Below are positions 50,993 to 61,900 of a stretch of 64,000 bases of DNA, one piece after another. The stretch spans positions 177,707 to 241,706 of the forward strand of contig NZ_JAFMOY010000127.1 of NCBI RefSeq assembly GCF_019049625.1, given 5' to 3'. Source of the DNA: Rahnella ecdela (GTDB lineage Bacteria > Pseudomonadota > Gammaproteobacteria > Enterobacterales > Enterobacteriaceae). A program made the translations under genes and the position numbers. The stretch's first letter is position 1, and each line of letters opens with the position of its first letter. A model generated the notes under the pieces. That model made no database searches, was not told the origin of the DNA, and worked only from the letters and a program-made list of their open reading frames with translations.

Positions 50993-53275
50993 TTAGATTT
51001 TGCAGGCACCGCTTTCGCAGTCATCAGCCACTTCGGCTTTCATGTCTTCCTGCACATCATCTGCACCGTCACGGGTGTTCTGATAGTACAGGGTTTTCAC
51101 GCCAAATTTGTAGGCTGTCAGCAAGTCTTTCAACAATTGCTTCATCGGCACTTTGCTGTTCGGGAAGCGCGACGGATCATAGTTGGTGTTAGACGAAATC
51201 GCCTGATCGATGAATTTTTGCATCACGCCAACCAGTTGCAGGTAACCGTCGTTGTTCGGCATATCCCACAGAAGTTCGTACTGATCTTTCAGACGCTCAT
51301 ACTCAGGCACGACCTGGCGCAGGATCCCGTCTTTCGACGCTTTGATACTGATGTGACCGCGCGGTGGCTCGATACCGTTGGTGGCGTTGGAAATCTGCGA
51401 AGACGTCTCGGACGGCATCAGCGCGGACAACGTAGAGTTACGCAGGCCGTGGGTTTTGATGTTTTCACGCAGCGTAGCCCAGTCCAGATGCAGCGGCTCG
51501 TCGCAAATTGCATCCAGATCTTTCTTGTACGTATCCACCGGCATGATGCCTTTTGAATAGGTGGTTTCATTGAACCACTGACACGCGCCTTGCTCTTTCG
51601 CCAGCTCGTTTGACGCTTTCAGCAGGTAATACTGAATGGCTTCAAACGTTTTGTGCGTCAGGTTGTTCGCGCTGCCGTCGGAATAACGCACGCCGTTTTT
51701 CGCCAGATAGTAAGCGTAGTTGATGACGCCGATACCCAGCGTACGACGGCCCATCGCGCCACGTTTAGCGGCCTTGATCGGATAATCCTGATAATCGAGC
51801 AGGGCGTCGAGGGCACGAACCGCCAGCACGGCCAGTTCTTCCAGATCGTCCAGGCTTTCGATAGCGCCAAGGTTGAAAGCAGACAACGTACACAGCGCAA
51901 TTTCGCCGTTTTCGTCATTCACATCGTCCAGTGGTTTGGTTGGCAGCGCGATTTCCAGACACAGGTTAGACTGGCGAACGGGCGCGATAGCCGGATCAAA
52001 CGGGCTGTGCGTGTTGCAGTGGTCAACGTGCTGAATGTAGATGCGGCCGGTAGAAGCACGTTCCTGCATCATCAGGGAGAACAACTCAACCGCTTTCACT
52101 TTCTGCTTACGGATGCTGGCGTCCTGCTCATACTTCTCGTACAGACGTTCAAACTCGTCCTGATCGGCAAAGAAGGCATCGTACAGGCCAGGTACGTCAG
52201 ACGGGCTGAACAGCGTGATGTCGCCGCCTTTTACCAGACGCTGATACATCAGTTTGTTGATCTGCACGCCGTAGTCCATATGGCGGACGCGGTTGCCTTC
52301 AACACCACGGTTGTTTTTCAGAACCAGCAGGCTTTCGACTTCCAGATGCCACATCGGGTAGAACAGCGTCGCTGCGCCACCACGAACGCCGCCCTGAGAA
52401 CAGGATTTCACGGCGGTCTGGAAGTGTTTGTAGAACGGGATACAACCGGTGTGGAACGCTTCGCCGCCACGGATCGGGCTGCCCAGTGCACGGATGCGAC
52501 CGGCGTTGATGCCGATGCCGGCACGCTGAGAAACGTATTTCACGATGGCGCTGGAGGTCGCATTAATGGAATCCAGGCTGTCGCCACATTCGATCAGAAC
52601 ACAAGAACTGAACTGACGGGTCGGGGTGCGCACGCCGGACATAATCGGCGTAGGCAGAGAAATTTTGAAGGTAGAAATCGCGTCGTAGAAACGTTTGATG
52701 TAATCCAGACGGGTTTCGTGCGGGTAGCCGGAGAACAGGCAGGCCGCGACCAGAATATACAGGAACTGTGCGCTTTCGTAGATATCGCCGGTCACGCGGT
52801 TTTGTGCCAGATATTTCCCTTCCAGCTGTTTCACAGCGGCGTAGGAGAAATTCATGTCACGCCAGTGGTCAATAAAACTGTCCATCTGCTCGAACTCTTC
52901 AGCCGTGTAGTCTTCCAGCAGATGTTTGTCGTATTTACCCATCTCAACCATGCGGGTCACCTGGTCGATCAGTTTTGGTGGTTCAAACTGGCCGTAGGCT
53001 TTTTTGCGCAAATGGAAGATAGCCAGACGTGCAGCCAGATATTGGTAATCCGGTGCATCTTTAGAGATCAAATCAGCCGCTGCTTTGATAATGGTTTCGT
53101 GAATGTCAGCGGTTTTGATCCCGTCATAGAACTGGATGTGTGAACGAAGTTCTACTTGAGAAACTGATACGTTTTGAAGACCTTCCGCTGCCCAGTCAAT
53201 GACACGGTGGATTTTATCAAGGTTGATGCGTTCTGTGCGGCCATCACGTTTAGTTACAAGCAGACTTTGGTTCAT
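50993..53275 (-). CDS. nrdA: Ribonucleoside-diphosphate reductase class Ia, alpha subunit
   Basis: A 760-residue R1 protein. The N-terminal ATP-cone (about residues 5-95; VTKRDGRTERINLDKIHRVI) senses ATP/dATP. Active-site regions include RQFSSCVLIECGDS, the NLCLEIALPT finger loop and ALCTLSAFNLGA, with the radical tyrosines in GVKTLYYQNTRDG and the C-terminal redox cysteines in CESGACKI. Two NrdR boxes and a DnaA box lie upstream. First gene of nrdA-nrdB-yfaE. Confidence 0.98.
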   Translation of the reverse strand: MNQSLLVTKRDGRTERINLDKIHRVIDWAAEGLQNVSVSQVELRSHIQFYDGIKTADIHETIIKAAADLISKDAPDYQYLAARLAIFHLRKKAYGQFEPPKLIDQVTRMVEMGKYDKHLLEDYTAEEFEQMDSFIDHWRDMNFSYAAVKQLEGKYLAQNRVTGDIYESAQFLYILVAACLFSGYPHETRLDYIKRFYDAISTFKISLPTPIMSGVRTPTRQFSSCVLIECGDSLDSINATSSAIVKYVSQRAGIGINAGRIRALGSPIRGGEAFHTGCIPFYKHFQTAVKSCSQGGVRGGAATLFYPMWHLEVESLLVLKNNRGVEGNRVRHMDYGVQINKLMYQRLVKGGDITLFSPSDVPGLYDAFFADQDEFERLYEKYEQDASIRKQKVKAVELFSLMMQERASTGRIYIQHVDHCNTHSPFDPAIAPVRQSNLCLEIALPTKPLDDVNDENGEIALCTLSAFNLGAIESLDDLEELAVLAVRALDALLDYQDYPIKAAKRGAMGRRTLGIGVINYAYYLAKNGVRYSDGSANNLTHKTFEAIQYYLLKASNELAKEQGACQWFNETTYSKGIMPVDTYKKDLDAICDEPLHLDWATLRENIKTHGLRNSTLSALMPSETSSQISNATNGIEPPRGHISIKASKDGILRQVVPEYERLKDQYELLWDMPNNDGYLQLVGVMQKFIDQAISSNTNYDPSRFPNSKVPMKQLLKDLLTAYKFGVKTLYYQNTRDGADDVQEDMKAEVADDCESGACKI

Positions 53276-53341
53276 TCGGGGCGATACCTCAAAGGTTTAT
53301 AAAGGGTCTGACCCGACCACGCAAAACACACGCGGCAGCAC

Positions 53342-53357
53342 AAGGTGTCCCTAGTGT
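53342..53357. promoter_or_regulatory. Degenerate NrdR box of nrdA
   Basis: The right half (TAGTGT) matches the NrdR consensus, while the left half is poor. Its start lies 32 bases from the perfect box, close to three helical turns, the spacing expected for paired NrdR boxes. Confidence 0.45.
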
Positions 53358-53373
53358 GCTGGTCAGGATATAA

Positions 53374-53389
53374 ACACAATATATTGTGG
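53374..53389. promoter_or_regulatory. NrdR box of nrdA
   Basis: ACACAATATATTGTGG matches the NrdR box consensus at nearly every position. NrdR represses ribonucleotide reductase genes in response to dATP/ATP. Confidence 0.78.
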
Positions 53390-53458
53390 GTTTGTTATTT
53401 TCTGATGACAAGATAGTGACTGACTGACCCTTTTGCAAGTGAACAAAATGGCCTGTTT

Positions 53459-53467
53459 TGTGGATAA
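53459..53467. promoter_or_regulatory. DnaA box upstream of nrdA
   Basis: TGTGGATAA is the reverse complement of the perfect DnaA box TTATCCACA. DnaA control of nrdAB is known in E. coli, so this is read as a regulatory box and not an origin. Confidence 0.6.
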
Positions 53468-53731
53468 GTTGGGGAGAATTTTCTGAGCCCAGCCTGAAGA
53501 GTCCGCCATTGCTGGCGCGACAAACCTGTCAATATCTGAGATACGATTTTCTTATATTTTTAAGAAAGGTGACCGACTGCCGGTTTATTAAACGTTAGAA
53601 AAAAACGCTATATTGATCTCAATAACTATTCTAAAAAATCATGTTGCGACGAAAGGTGCGACCAACGCTTTAAAAACTAAGGTTTAAGTGAAATTAAGGG
53701 CAGGGGAGTTTGCGAAAACTCGGAGATTTTG

Positions 53732-53755
53732 AGCCCGGAAAGCATGTTCCGGGCT
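53732..53755 (-). terminator. Hairpin downstream of ubiG
   Basis: AGCCCGGAA (53732-53740) pairs perfectly with TTCCGGGCT (53747-53755) across a 6-base loop. No U tract follows leftward, so termination would be inefficient or factor-dependent. Confidence 0.4.
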
Positions 53756-53786
53756 TGACGAAAGAGGGGATTTAGCGCAACAGCGT

Positions 53787-54518
53787 TCAGGCTTTATCTT
53801 CTGCCTGAGTGTGGATCATGTAATTCACATCAACGTTCGGGCCAAGTTTGAAATGGTCGGTCAGCGGGTTGTAATGCAGCCCCATAATATGACGTTCGAA
53901 CAGCGATGTGCGGTCAATCATGCCCAGCAATTCAGACGGCTTGATGAATTTTTTGATGTCATGCGTGCCCTTCGGCACCATCTTCAGCACGTATTCCGCG
54001 CCGAAAATCGCCATCAGCCAGGCTTTGTTATTGCGGTTGATGGTGGAGAAGAACACATGGCCGCCGGGTTTCACCAGACGCGCGCAGGCAGCAACGACGG
54101 AGGCCGGATCCGGCACATGCTCGAGCATTTCCATACAGGTGACGACATCATATTGCTGCGGATGGGCTTCGGCGTGCGCTTCTACGGTTTCCTGCACGTA
54201 TTCGACTTTCACGCCGCTTTCCAGCGCATGCAAACGCGCGACCTGCAACGGCTCGCCGCCCATATCCAGACCCGTCACTTTCGCGCCTGCCACCGCCATG
54301 CTCTCACTCAAAATTCCGCCGCCACAACCGACGTCCAGAACGTTCTTCTCAAACAGGCCATCGGCGCGCTCAAGAATGTAGTTCAGGCGCAACGGGTTAA
54401 TGCGGTGCAGCGGTTTGAATTCACCTTCCAGATCCCACCAGCGTGAGGCGACGGCCTCAAATTTGGCGATTTCTTCGTGGTCGATGTTTTGGGGTGTAGC
54501 GGACGGTGTGGTTGTCAT
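53787..54518 (-). CDS. ubiG: Ubiquinone O-methyltransferase UbiG
   Basis: A 243-residue class I SAM methyltransferase performing both O-methylations of ubiquinone synthesis. SAM motif I is [16 protein letters not shown], followed by [16 protein letters not shown] and [13 protein letters not shown]. The start ([20 protein letters not shown]) fits the family. Divergent from gyrA, as in E. coli. Confidence 0.97.
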   Translation of the reverse strand: MTTTPSATPQNIDHEEIAKFEAVASRWWDLEGEFKPLHRINPLRLNYILERADGLFEKNVLDVGCGGGILSESMAVAGAKVTGLDMGGEPLQVARLHALESGVKVEYVQETVEAHAEAHPQQYDVVTCMEMLEHVPDPASVVAACARLVKPGGHVFFSTINRNNKAWLMAIFGAEYVLKMVPKGTHDIKKFIKPSELLGMIDRTSLFERHIMGLHYNPLTDHFKLGPNVDVNYMIHTQAEDKA

Positions 54519-54697
54519 GAGCGTGTAGAACTCCTTATTTCCTGATAAGCGGATTATACATATTCCGTCTGGTTTGGTTCAGTTTTGTCGTTATGGTTAA
54601 TGTTTGTACGAAATGAACGGGTTTGCGCAAAGGTTTGAATCACGTTGGATAATAGTACGCAAAAGGGGTCGGTTGTTTTCCACGTTTCTCTGGTTTG

Positions 54698-54706
54698 TGG
54701 TATAGT
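54698..54706 (+). promoter_or_regulatory. Putative extended -10 promoter of gyrA
   Basis: TGGTATAGT combines the extended -10 TG motif with a TATAGT hexamer at 54701-54706, about 70 bases before the gyrA start. No strong -35 is present, which suits an extended -10 promoter. Confidence 0.5.
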
Positions 54707-54777
54707 TTTACACCTTTGCGCTATATATGCCTACGTGGGCAGCGGCCATGAATAATCAGTAGAGGGATAGCAGCTCC

Positions 54778-57429
54778 ATGAGCGACCTTGCCAGAGAAAT
54801 CACACCGATTAACATCGAAGAAGAGCTGAAAAACTCTTATTTGGATTATGCGATGTCCGTTATTGTCGGACGTGCGTTACCAGATGTGCGCGATGGTTTG
54901 AAACCGGTGCACCGCCGCGTACTTTTCGCAATGAATGTCCTCGGTAACGACTGGAATAAAGCCTATAAAAAATCGGCCCGTGTGGTCGGTGACGTTATCG
55001 GTAAATATCACCCACATGGTGATACCGCGGTTTATGACACTATCGTTCGTATGGCTCAGCCTTTCTCACTTCGCTATATGCTGGTGGACGGGCAGGGTAA
55101 CTTCGGGTCAGTGGATGGCGACTCCGCAGCCGCCATGCGTTACACCGAAATCCGCATGTCAAAAATTGCTCACGAATTGCTGGCAGACTTAGAAAAAGAA
55201 ACTGTCGATTTCGTGCCAAACTATGACGGCACCGAACAAATTCCTTCTGTTATGCCAACGCGCATTCCTAACCTGCTGGTTAACGGCTCGTCAGGTATCG
55301 CGGTCGGCATGGCGACCAACATTCCGCCGCATAACCTCAATGAGGTGATCAACGGCTGTCTGGCCTTTATCGATGATGAAAACATCAGCATCGAAGGTCT
55401 GATGGAGCACATTCCGGGCCCGGATTTCCCAACCGCTGCGATCATCAACGGTCGTCGTGGTATAGAAGAAGCCTACCGCACCGGTCGCGGTAAAATTCTG
55501 CTCCGCGCCCGTGCTGAGGTTGAAGCTGACGCCAAAACCGGCCGCGAAACCATCATCGTTCACGAGATCCCGTATCAGGTGAACAAAGCTCGTTTGATCG
55601 AAAAGATCGCCGAGCTGGTGAAAGAGAAACGCCTCGAAGGGATCAGTGCGCTGCGTGATGAGTCTGACAAAGACGGCATGCGTATCGTCATTGAAATCAA
55701 ACGTGATGCCGTGGGTGAAGTGGTTCTGAACAACCTCTATTCCCTGACGCAGTTGCAGACCTCTTTCGGTATCAACATGGTGGCACTGCACCAGGGTCAG
55801 CCGAAAATTCTCGGCCTGAAAGAGATCCTGTCTGCGTTTGTCCGTCACCGCCGCGAAGTCGTCACGCGTCGTACTATCTTCGAACTGCGTAAAGCCCGTG
55901 ACCGTGCTCATATCCTTGAAGCACTGGCGATCGCGCTGGCTAACATCGACCCGATCATTGAACTGATCCGTGCTGCACCGACGCCGGCAGAAGCGAAAGC
56001 TGGCCTGGTCGCACGCTCATGGGATCTGGGCAACGTTTCAGCGATGCTGGCAAGCGCCGGTGATGATGCTGCACGTCCGGAATGGCTGGAGCCACAGTTT
56101 GGTATTCACGACGGAAAATACTTCCTGACTGAACAACAGGCACAGGCCATTCTGGATCTGCGCTTGCAGAAACTGACCGGTCTTGAGCATGAAAAACTGC
56201 TCGATGAATACAAAGAGCTGCTGGTGCAAATCGCCGAGCTGCTGTTCATCCTGTCCAGCCCTGAGCGTCTGATGGAAGTCATTCGTGAAGAACTGGAAGC
56301 GATCCGCGATCAGTATAACGATCCGCGTCGTACCGAAATCACTGCCAATACTTCTGACATCAACATCGAAGACCTGATCAACCAGGAAGACGTTGTGGTG
56401 ACCTTGTCGCATCAGGGCTACGTGAAATATCAGCCTCTGACCGATTACGAAGCGCAGCGTCGCGGCGGTAAAGGTAAGTCAGCAGCACGTATTAAAGAAG
56501 AAGACTTCATCGACCGTCTGCTGGTGGCCAACACCCATGACACCATTCTGATGTTCTCAAGTCGCGGACGTCTGTACTGGATGAAAGTCTATCAGTTGCC
56601 GGAAGCCAGCCGCGGTGCCCGTGGTCGTCCTATCGTCAACCTGCTGCCGCTTGAGCCGAACGAACGTATCACCGCCATTCTGCCAGTACGCGAGTACGAA
56701 GAAGGCCGTCACGTGTTCATGGCAACTGCCAGCGGTACCGTGAAGAAAACTGCACTGACCGATTTCAGCCGTCCACGCAGCGCCGGCATCATCGCCATCA
56801 ACCTCAACGAGGGTGATGAGCTGATTGGTGTTGACCTGACTGACGGTAAAGACGAAGTCATGCTGTTCTCTGCTGCAGGTAAAGTGGTGCGCTTCTCCGA
56901 AGAAGCGGTCCGCTCGATGGGCCGTACGGCGACCGGTGTTCGCGGTATCCGTCTGGGCGAAGGCGACAGCGTTGTGTCCCTGATTATCCCACGCGGCGAA
57001 GGTTGTATCCTGACTGTGACGCAGAACGGCTTCGGTAAACGTACTGAATCTACCGAATACCCAACCAAATCCCGTGCAACGCAGGGCGTTATCTCAATCA
57101 AAGTGAGCGAGCGTAACGGACCGGTTGTTGGCGCGATCCAGGTGGATGAAGCGGATCAGATCATGATGATCACCGACGCCGGTACGCTGGTGCGTACCCG
57201 TGTTTCTGAAGTCAGTACTGTTGGCCGTAACACCCAGGGTGTGACGCTTATCCGTACCGCTGATGAAGAGCACGTCGTCGGTCTGCAACGCGTTGCAGAA
57301 CCGGTAGAGGACGAAGAACTGGATGGCGTAGCCACCGAAGCGGGCGAACTGGAAGCGGCGCAAGCAGCCGACCTGCCAGACGACGCAGAAAGTGAAGACG
57401 ATCAGCCAGCTGACGACGAAGAAGAATAA
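54778..57429 (+). CDS. gyrA: DNA gyrase subunit A
   Basis: An 883-residue type IIA topoisomerase breakage-reunion subunit. The catalytic tyrosine is Tyr122 in [13 protein letters not shown]. The quinolone-resistance region reads [13 protein letters not shown], so residue 83 is Thr (codon ACC) where E. coli has Ser, and residue 87 is Asp. The GyrA box QRRGGKG is at about residues 560-566 and starts the DNA-wrapping C-terminal domain, which ends in an acidic tail. Divergent from ubiG. Confidence 0.98.
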   Translation: MSDLAREITPINIEEELKNSYLDYAMSVIVGRALPDVRDGLKPVHRRVLFAMNVLGNDWNKAYKKSARVVGDVIGKYHPHGDTAVYDTIVRMAQPFSLRYMLVDGQGNFGSVDGDSAAAMRYTEIRMSKIAHELLADLEKETVDFVPNYDGTEQIPSVMPTRIPNLLVNGSSGIAVGMATNIPPHNLNEVINGCLAFIDDENISIEGLMEHIPGPDFPTAAIINGRRGIEEAYRTGRGKILLRARAEVEADAKTGRETIIVHEIPYQVNKARLIEKIAELVKEKRLEGISALRDESDKDGMRIVIEIKRDAVGEVVLNNLYSLTQLQTSFGINMVALHQGQPKILGLKEILSAFVRHRREVVTRRTIFELRKARDRAHILEALAIALANIDPIIELIRAAPTPAEAKAGLVARSWDLGNVSAMLASAGDDAARPEWLEPQFGIHDGKYFLTEQQAQAILDLRLQKLTGLEHEKLLDEYKELLVQIAELLFILSSPERLMEVIREELEAIRDQYNDPRRTEITANTSDINIEDLINQEDVVVTLSHQGYVKYQPLTDYEAQRRGGKGKSAARIKEEDFIDRLLVANTHDTILMFSSRGRLYWMKVYQLPEASRGARGRPIVNLLPLEPNERITAILPVREYEEGRHVFMATASGTVKKTALTDFSRPRSAGIIAINLNEGDELIGVDLTDGKDEVMLFSAAGKVVRFSEEAVRSMGRTATGVRGIRLGEGDSVVSLIIPRGEGCILTVTQNGFGKRTESTEYPTKSRATQGVISIKVSERNGPVVGAIQVDEADQIMMITDAGTLVRTRVSEVSTVGRNTQGVTLIRTADEEHVVGLQRVAEPVEDEELDGVATEAGELEAAQAADLPDDAESEDDQPADDEEE

Positions 57430-57452
57430 GTTTTCTTAGTCGGTTGAAAGAA

Positions 57453-57487
57453 AGGCATAACATGGAAACGTGTTATGCCTTTTTTAT
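57453..57487 (+). terminator. Rho-independent terminator of gyrA
   Basis: AGGCATAACA (57453-57462) pairs perfectly with TGTTATGCCT (57471-57480), followed by a run of T. Confidence 0.9.
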
Positions 57488-57713
57488 TTTCCTTTTGAAT
57501 GACGTCTGATATTCAGCTCATAAATAATAAAACTCGCATCATATAATCCGCTTTTTTAATATTGGCGTTATTTGCATAATAAATGCTATTTATTCTCTGC
57601 TGCGTCATTCTCTCTCCTGAAATGGATTAAATACTTTTACTATTCACGTCGATATCTACGGCGTAAATAAAGCATTGTCTTTTTAAGATGAATGTTTAAG
57701 GGAGAACCCACAA

Positions 57714-58964
57714 ATGGAATTTCGTAATCTGACGCCTTTTGCGGCGATGCAATTCCGTATGCTCGATCGGGAAGATAAGGAAAACTACGTTATCGTTATG
57801 AAGGTGGGTTACCGCCTGGAGTTGGATGACAGCGGAGGCTATCGCGTCAGGGTACGGGACGATGATGCGGTGGCGCTTTATCTTCAGGATGAATATCTTG
57901 GGGCAGTAAATAAATCCTCAGTTATTGAGGAAAGCGATCTCTCACCGTTTAAACCAGCCTGCGATGTCATTATTAATGGGACAGCTTGTGCAAAAAAATT
58001 AGTCCCAGTAGTAAGTCAAAACGTTAGTGTGGTTATTCATAATCCCAACGGCGTTTCTCTTTTAGAAAAACAATTAAATATTACCGGAAAGCGCTATTTC
58101 CAAAAAAATGAAATAATGAACTCATGGTCAATAACGCAACCTGAACCCTTTATTCGTCAGCCGGTTATTTGGGAGTCTGCATTTGGCGGCGAGTGCAAAA
58201 TTGATGAAAAGGAAGACGGTGCCGATTCTGTTCCAAAAGCTAACCGTCTGACTGATATTCAGAAAGCCGGTCATCCGGATTCAGAACATGCACCGCTGGC
58301 ACATCAGGTCTTTGAGGTTAATCCGCTCGGCAAAGGATTTATTACCTCCTGGTACGCGCAGGCGAAACGCCCTGACCGGTATCCAGTACCGCAAATTACC
58401 GACCCGCGTTATCCGATATCAGCTGAGAATTTCGCCTCAATGATCAGCGGTAATGCAGACTTAACAGCACCGCAATTCCTGCCTGCCGGATTTGGTTTTA
58501 CCGGTCGCGCCTGGCAACCGCGCCTGAGTAAAGCAGGCACTTACGACGAAGCATGGCTGAAAGAACGACACCCCAATCTTCCTCATGATTTTGATTTTCG
58601 CTACTGGAATGCCGCACCGGCTGACCAGCAAATACCCTATCCCAGGTTACCGCTGTCTGTGGCTTTGCAGGGCTTTTCCCCGCAGGGCGAAATACGTTTC
58701 TCTCTCCCCGGCCACGAGGCGTTCGTTTTGCTGCGCATGAATGACGGAATGCTGCTGCCTCACGCAATGAACCTCGACACTCTGCATATTGATGCGAACA
58801 AACTCGAAGTCACACTTTGCTGGCGTTTCCTGCTGCCTGTTGAAACACCGGTACGGATGATTGAGGCCCGATACGAAACCGAGCCAGAAAAACTGCTGGA
58901 AAAACTCTTTGGTTTTTCTATGCCGGAACGCGAAACAAACAAGGAGGTGCCAGCCCATGGCTGA
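57714..58964 (+). CDS. DUF2169 domain protein, type VI secretion-associated
   Basis: A 416-residue DUF2169 family protein. The family is found next to genes for DUF4150/PAAR-like toxins and other T6SS effectors and is thought to act as an adaptor or chaperone in loading them; here too the next gene encodes a DUF4150-Rhs protein, overlapping by eight bases. Conserved-looking stretches are NLTPFAAMQF at the N-terminus and WESAFGG near residue 155. No signal peptide is seen. The promoter is not clear, though a TATAAT at 57542 lies upstream. No T6SS structural genes are in the window. Confidence 0.8.
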   Translation: MEFRNLTPFAAMQFRMLDREDKENYVIVMKVGYRLELDDSGGYRVRVRDDDAVALYLQDEYLGAVNKSSVIEESDLSPFKPACDVIINGTACAKKLVPVVSQNVSVVIHNPNGVSLLEKQLNITGKRYFQKNEIMNSWSITQPEPFIRQPVIWESAFGGECKIDEKEDGADSVPKANRLTDIQKAGHPDSEHAPLAHQVFEVNPLGKGFITSWYAQAKRPDRYPVPQITDPRYPISAENFASMISGNADLTAPQFLPAGFGFTGRAWQPRLSKAGTYDEAWLKERHPNLPHDFDFRYWNAAPADQQIPYPRLPLSVALQGFSPQGEIRFSLPGHEAFVLLRMNDGMLLPHAMNLDTLHIDANKLEVTLCWRFLLPVETPVRMIEARYETEPEKLLEKLFGFSMPERETNKEVPAHG

Positions 58965-61900
58965 GAATTATATGGCGCGTAAAGACGGTCTTTGGACGGT
59001 GGTCTGCCTGTCCCCGGATGTCTGTAAAACCCCGATGGGGCCCTCGACTCCGCCCATTCCTTATCAGGTAACCGCAAGCCTGGGCAATGCGGTGCAGGAA
59101 GTTAAAACGGTTAAAGCCAATGGCTGCCCGGTCGTCGTTCTGGACCAAAGTTTTATTCCTACTACGCAAGGGGATGAGCCGGGCGTCGCGAAAGGCATAA
59201 AAAGCGGTACCGTGGGTGACAAATGTGAGCCGATGGAACATAGCCAGAACGTGCGCGTGGGCGGCAAACCCATACTGCGCCACGGTGATAAATTCTGGAT
59301 GAATGATAAAAATACCACCGGGATTATTGTCGGTCAGCCGCCAACTCCCAATATTGCGGTGGACGAAATCAGTTCGGCTGTGGAACCGGAAACGCCTGAA
59401 GAGCAGGGATTATGGGAAATATTCAAGGGGTGGTGGAGCGGGAAGATGGACAGTATCAGCACTGCTAAGTCAGATACTGTGACTGCCCGTAAAGGGGCGT
59501 CTAAAGCCATCATGAATTTACCTGTTGAGACATTGGAATCATTTGTACAGGGTTTGAAATATCAGCAGGCTTTGGAAATACAAAGTAACGCTGCATTGCT
59601 TACCTCAATGGGACATCAGGAGATGGCGGATAAGCAACTGGAAACAGCAGCCATTCTGATGAAACAAGCAGAAGCGTTCAATTTGGATAACCTAAAATTT
59701 AAGTACGAAGGAGAAGTAGAACAGGCAGGTGGCGATGCCGCTGATTTGGGTATGACCGCTGTTGATGTCGGTGTGTTAGCTAAATTAAACAAACCTCTTG
59801 GTATCAGAGGCGGTGGCAAGGTCAAATTTAAAACCGACGGCAACGGTAAAGCCTCTACCAGCAAACACGGTGAACCTACAGTTTCAGACGGCAAAGAGGG
59901 CAATTTCAGCGATACATGCAGTGTCAAAGGCGAACCCGTTGACGTTGCGACCGGCGATTTTTTGCAAAATCTGCAAGTTATTGACCTGCCCGGTACGCTG
60001 CCACTCAGGCTAAACCGGGTTTATCGTTCCCGCGCGTCCACCAGCGGCGTTTTCGGTAATAAGTGGGCGGATAACTGGTCTCAGTCATTATTGCTTGATG
60101 ACGAAGAAATCCATTTCACGACTGATGAAGGCTCGGTTCTCAGCTACTTTTCCTCCGCCAGCGACGACAAGGTGGAAGGTATCAACCTGCACCAGTCGCA
60201 TCTGCGTCTGCATGGCTCCCGCAGCGGCGCTCTCTTTGTTTTCAATACCAACACCCAGCAGACACTCTGCTTTGATGCTCAGCCCGGTTTTCACCGGCGG
60301 CTTTCCTCCCTGTGCGATCGCGCAGGAAACCATATCGACTTTATTTATCAGAATGACCGGCTGGTTAGCCTCATTCACAGCGATGGCTACCGCGTTGAGC
60401 TGGCATGGCTAAACGCGCAACTGCTGACGGTCACCCGCGTGGATGCACAGCAGCGTCAGTGGTTGGTGAAGTGCAGCTATAGGGACGTTGGTCTGCTCTC
60501 TGAATGTGAGACTTTTCAGTTCACGCATCTGTATCACGAGTACGACACGCGCGGCTTTATGACCCGCTGGCGTGACACGGATAAAACCGACGTTCACTGC
60601 CGCTATGATGCTAAAGGGCGCATTACCTCGACCCAGGCTGAAGGCGGTTACTATTGCGACCGGTTCACATACGATGACGTCAACCGTGTCACCACTTATC
60701 ACGACAGCGAAGGCGGCAGGACGCTTTGTGAATACAACGCATTCGGACTGGTAACGCGCGAGACGGATCCTCTCGGGCGCGTCACGCAGACACGCTGGGA
60801 TCGGGGTAACAAAGTCTCGCAAACGGATCCTCTCGGGCGTGAAACACGTTTTCGCTACAACACGCTTGGGCAGATAACGCATGTACAGCGTCCGGGCGGC
60901 GACATCACCCAATATCACTACGATGAGCACGGACAGGTTATCAGGCTCACCGAGCCTGGCGGAAACGAGTGGGTATTTACCCGAAACTCGCAGGGGAAAA
61001 TGCTCAGCCAGACCGACCCGCAGGGGCGATGCCAGCAATTTCAATATAACGCGCAGGGGCAATTGACCGGCGACATCGCTCCGGACGGCGCTGAACGCCG
61101 CTACGTCTGGAATGAATTCCATCAGCTCAGCAAAATGATGACGCCGGATGAGGCGACGACGCTGTTTTCTCAGGACAATTTCGGCAGGCTGCAAAGCGTT
61201 ACCGATCCGCTGGGACAGGTCACCCGCTATATCCAGAGTGAGGAGCACGCCGCGCACAACGGCAGTCTGACAGCAATCCACCTGCCGGACGGCGTGATAC
61301 AGCGTATAAGTTATGACGGTGAAAAACGTCAGGCGACGGTGACTGACGGCGAGGGCAAAATTACCCGCTATACCTACGGCGCATTCGATATTCTTCTGGC
61401 GCTGACACGTCCCGATGGGGAACAGCTTCATTTCAGCTATGACTCGCTGACGCGGCTGACTCAGGTAACTAATGCCTGTGGTGAAACCTATCGTTACGAG
61501 CGCGACCTTGCCGGGCAACTTATCCGGGAAACGGATTTTACCGGTCGTCCTACGGAATATGGGTATGACGCAGCCGGGCGACGTATCTCAGCGCGTCACG
61601 CCGATGGCCGCGTCGTGCGCTGGCAGTGGTCGGTACGTGATGAACTGCTGCGCGAAGACATCTGGCAGGAAGAGGCAAAACAGTCTTCTCTGCTCGCAAC
61701 CCGCACCTACGGATATAACTCTCAGGGCCGACTCATCCTGGCGCAAAGCGGGGATGCGACGGTAGAATTTGAGTACAACGCGGATGGTGATCTGTTATGT
61801 GAGCGTATTAACGGACGTGAAGTGGTTCATCAGCGTGACGAACAAACGCGTCAGATACTCTCGTATAGCGCCGGTACTGAAAATCTGATTTACGGATACG

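Larger units (their letters stand above)
53276..53786. other. Upstream region of nrdA, up to ubiG
   Basis: About 511 bases between nrdA and the 3' end of ubiG (same strand). It holds the nrdA control sites (two NrdR boxes and a DnaA box), an AT-rich stretch at 53530-53640 and a hairpin near the end of ubiG. No gene is visible. Confidence 0.6.

Noticed and set aside
51653..53143. A 496-codon open frame antisense to nrdA
   Set aside because: Mirror frame of a GC-rich conserved gene; no domain and no ribosome-binding site.
53459..53467. Perfect DnaA box as a possible replication origin
   Set aside because: A single box beside nrdA, without a cluster of boxes or an AT-rich unwinding element with 13-mers; DnaA regulation of nrdAB is the simpler explanation.
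54778..57429. GyrA Thr83 read as acquired quinolone resistance
   Set aside because: Thr83 is natural in several genera and Asp87 is unchanged; the window alone cannot show a mutation.
60409..61518. A 369-codon open frame antisense to the Rhs gene
   Set aside because: Repeated YD motifs keep the antisense frame open; no promoter, ribosome-binding site or domain.
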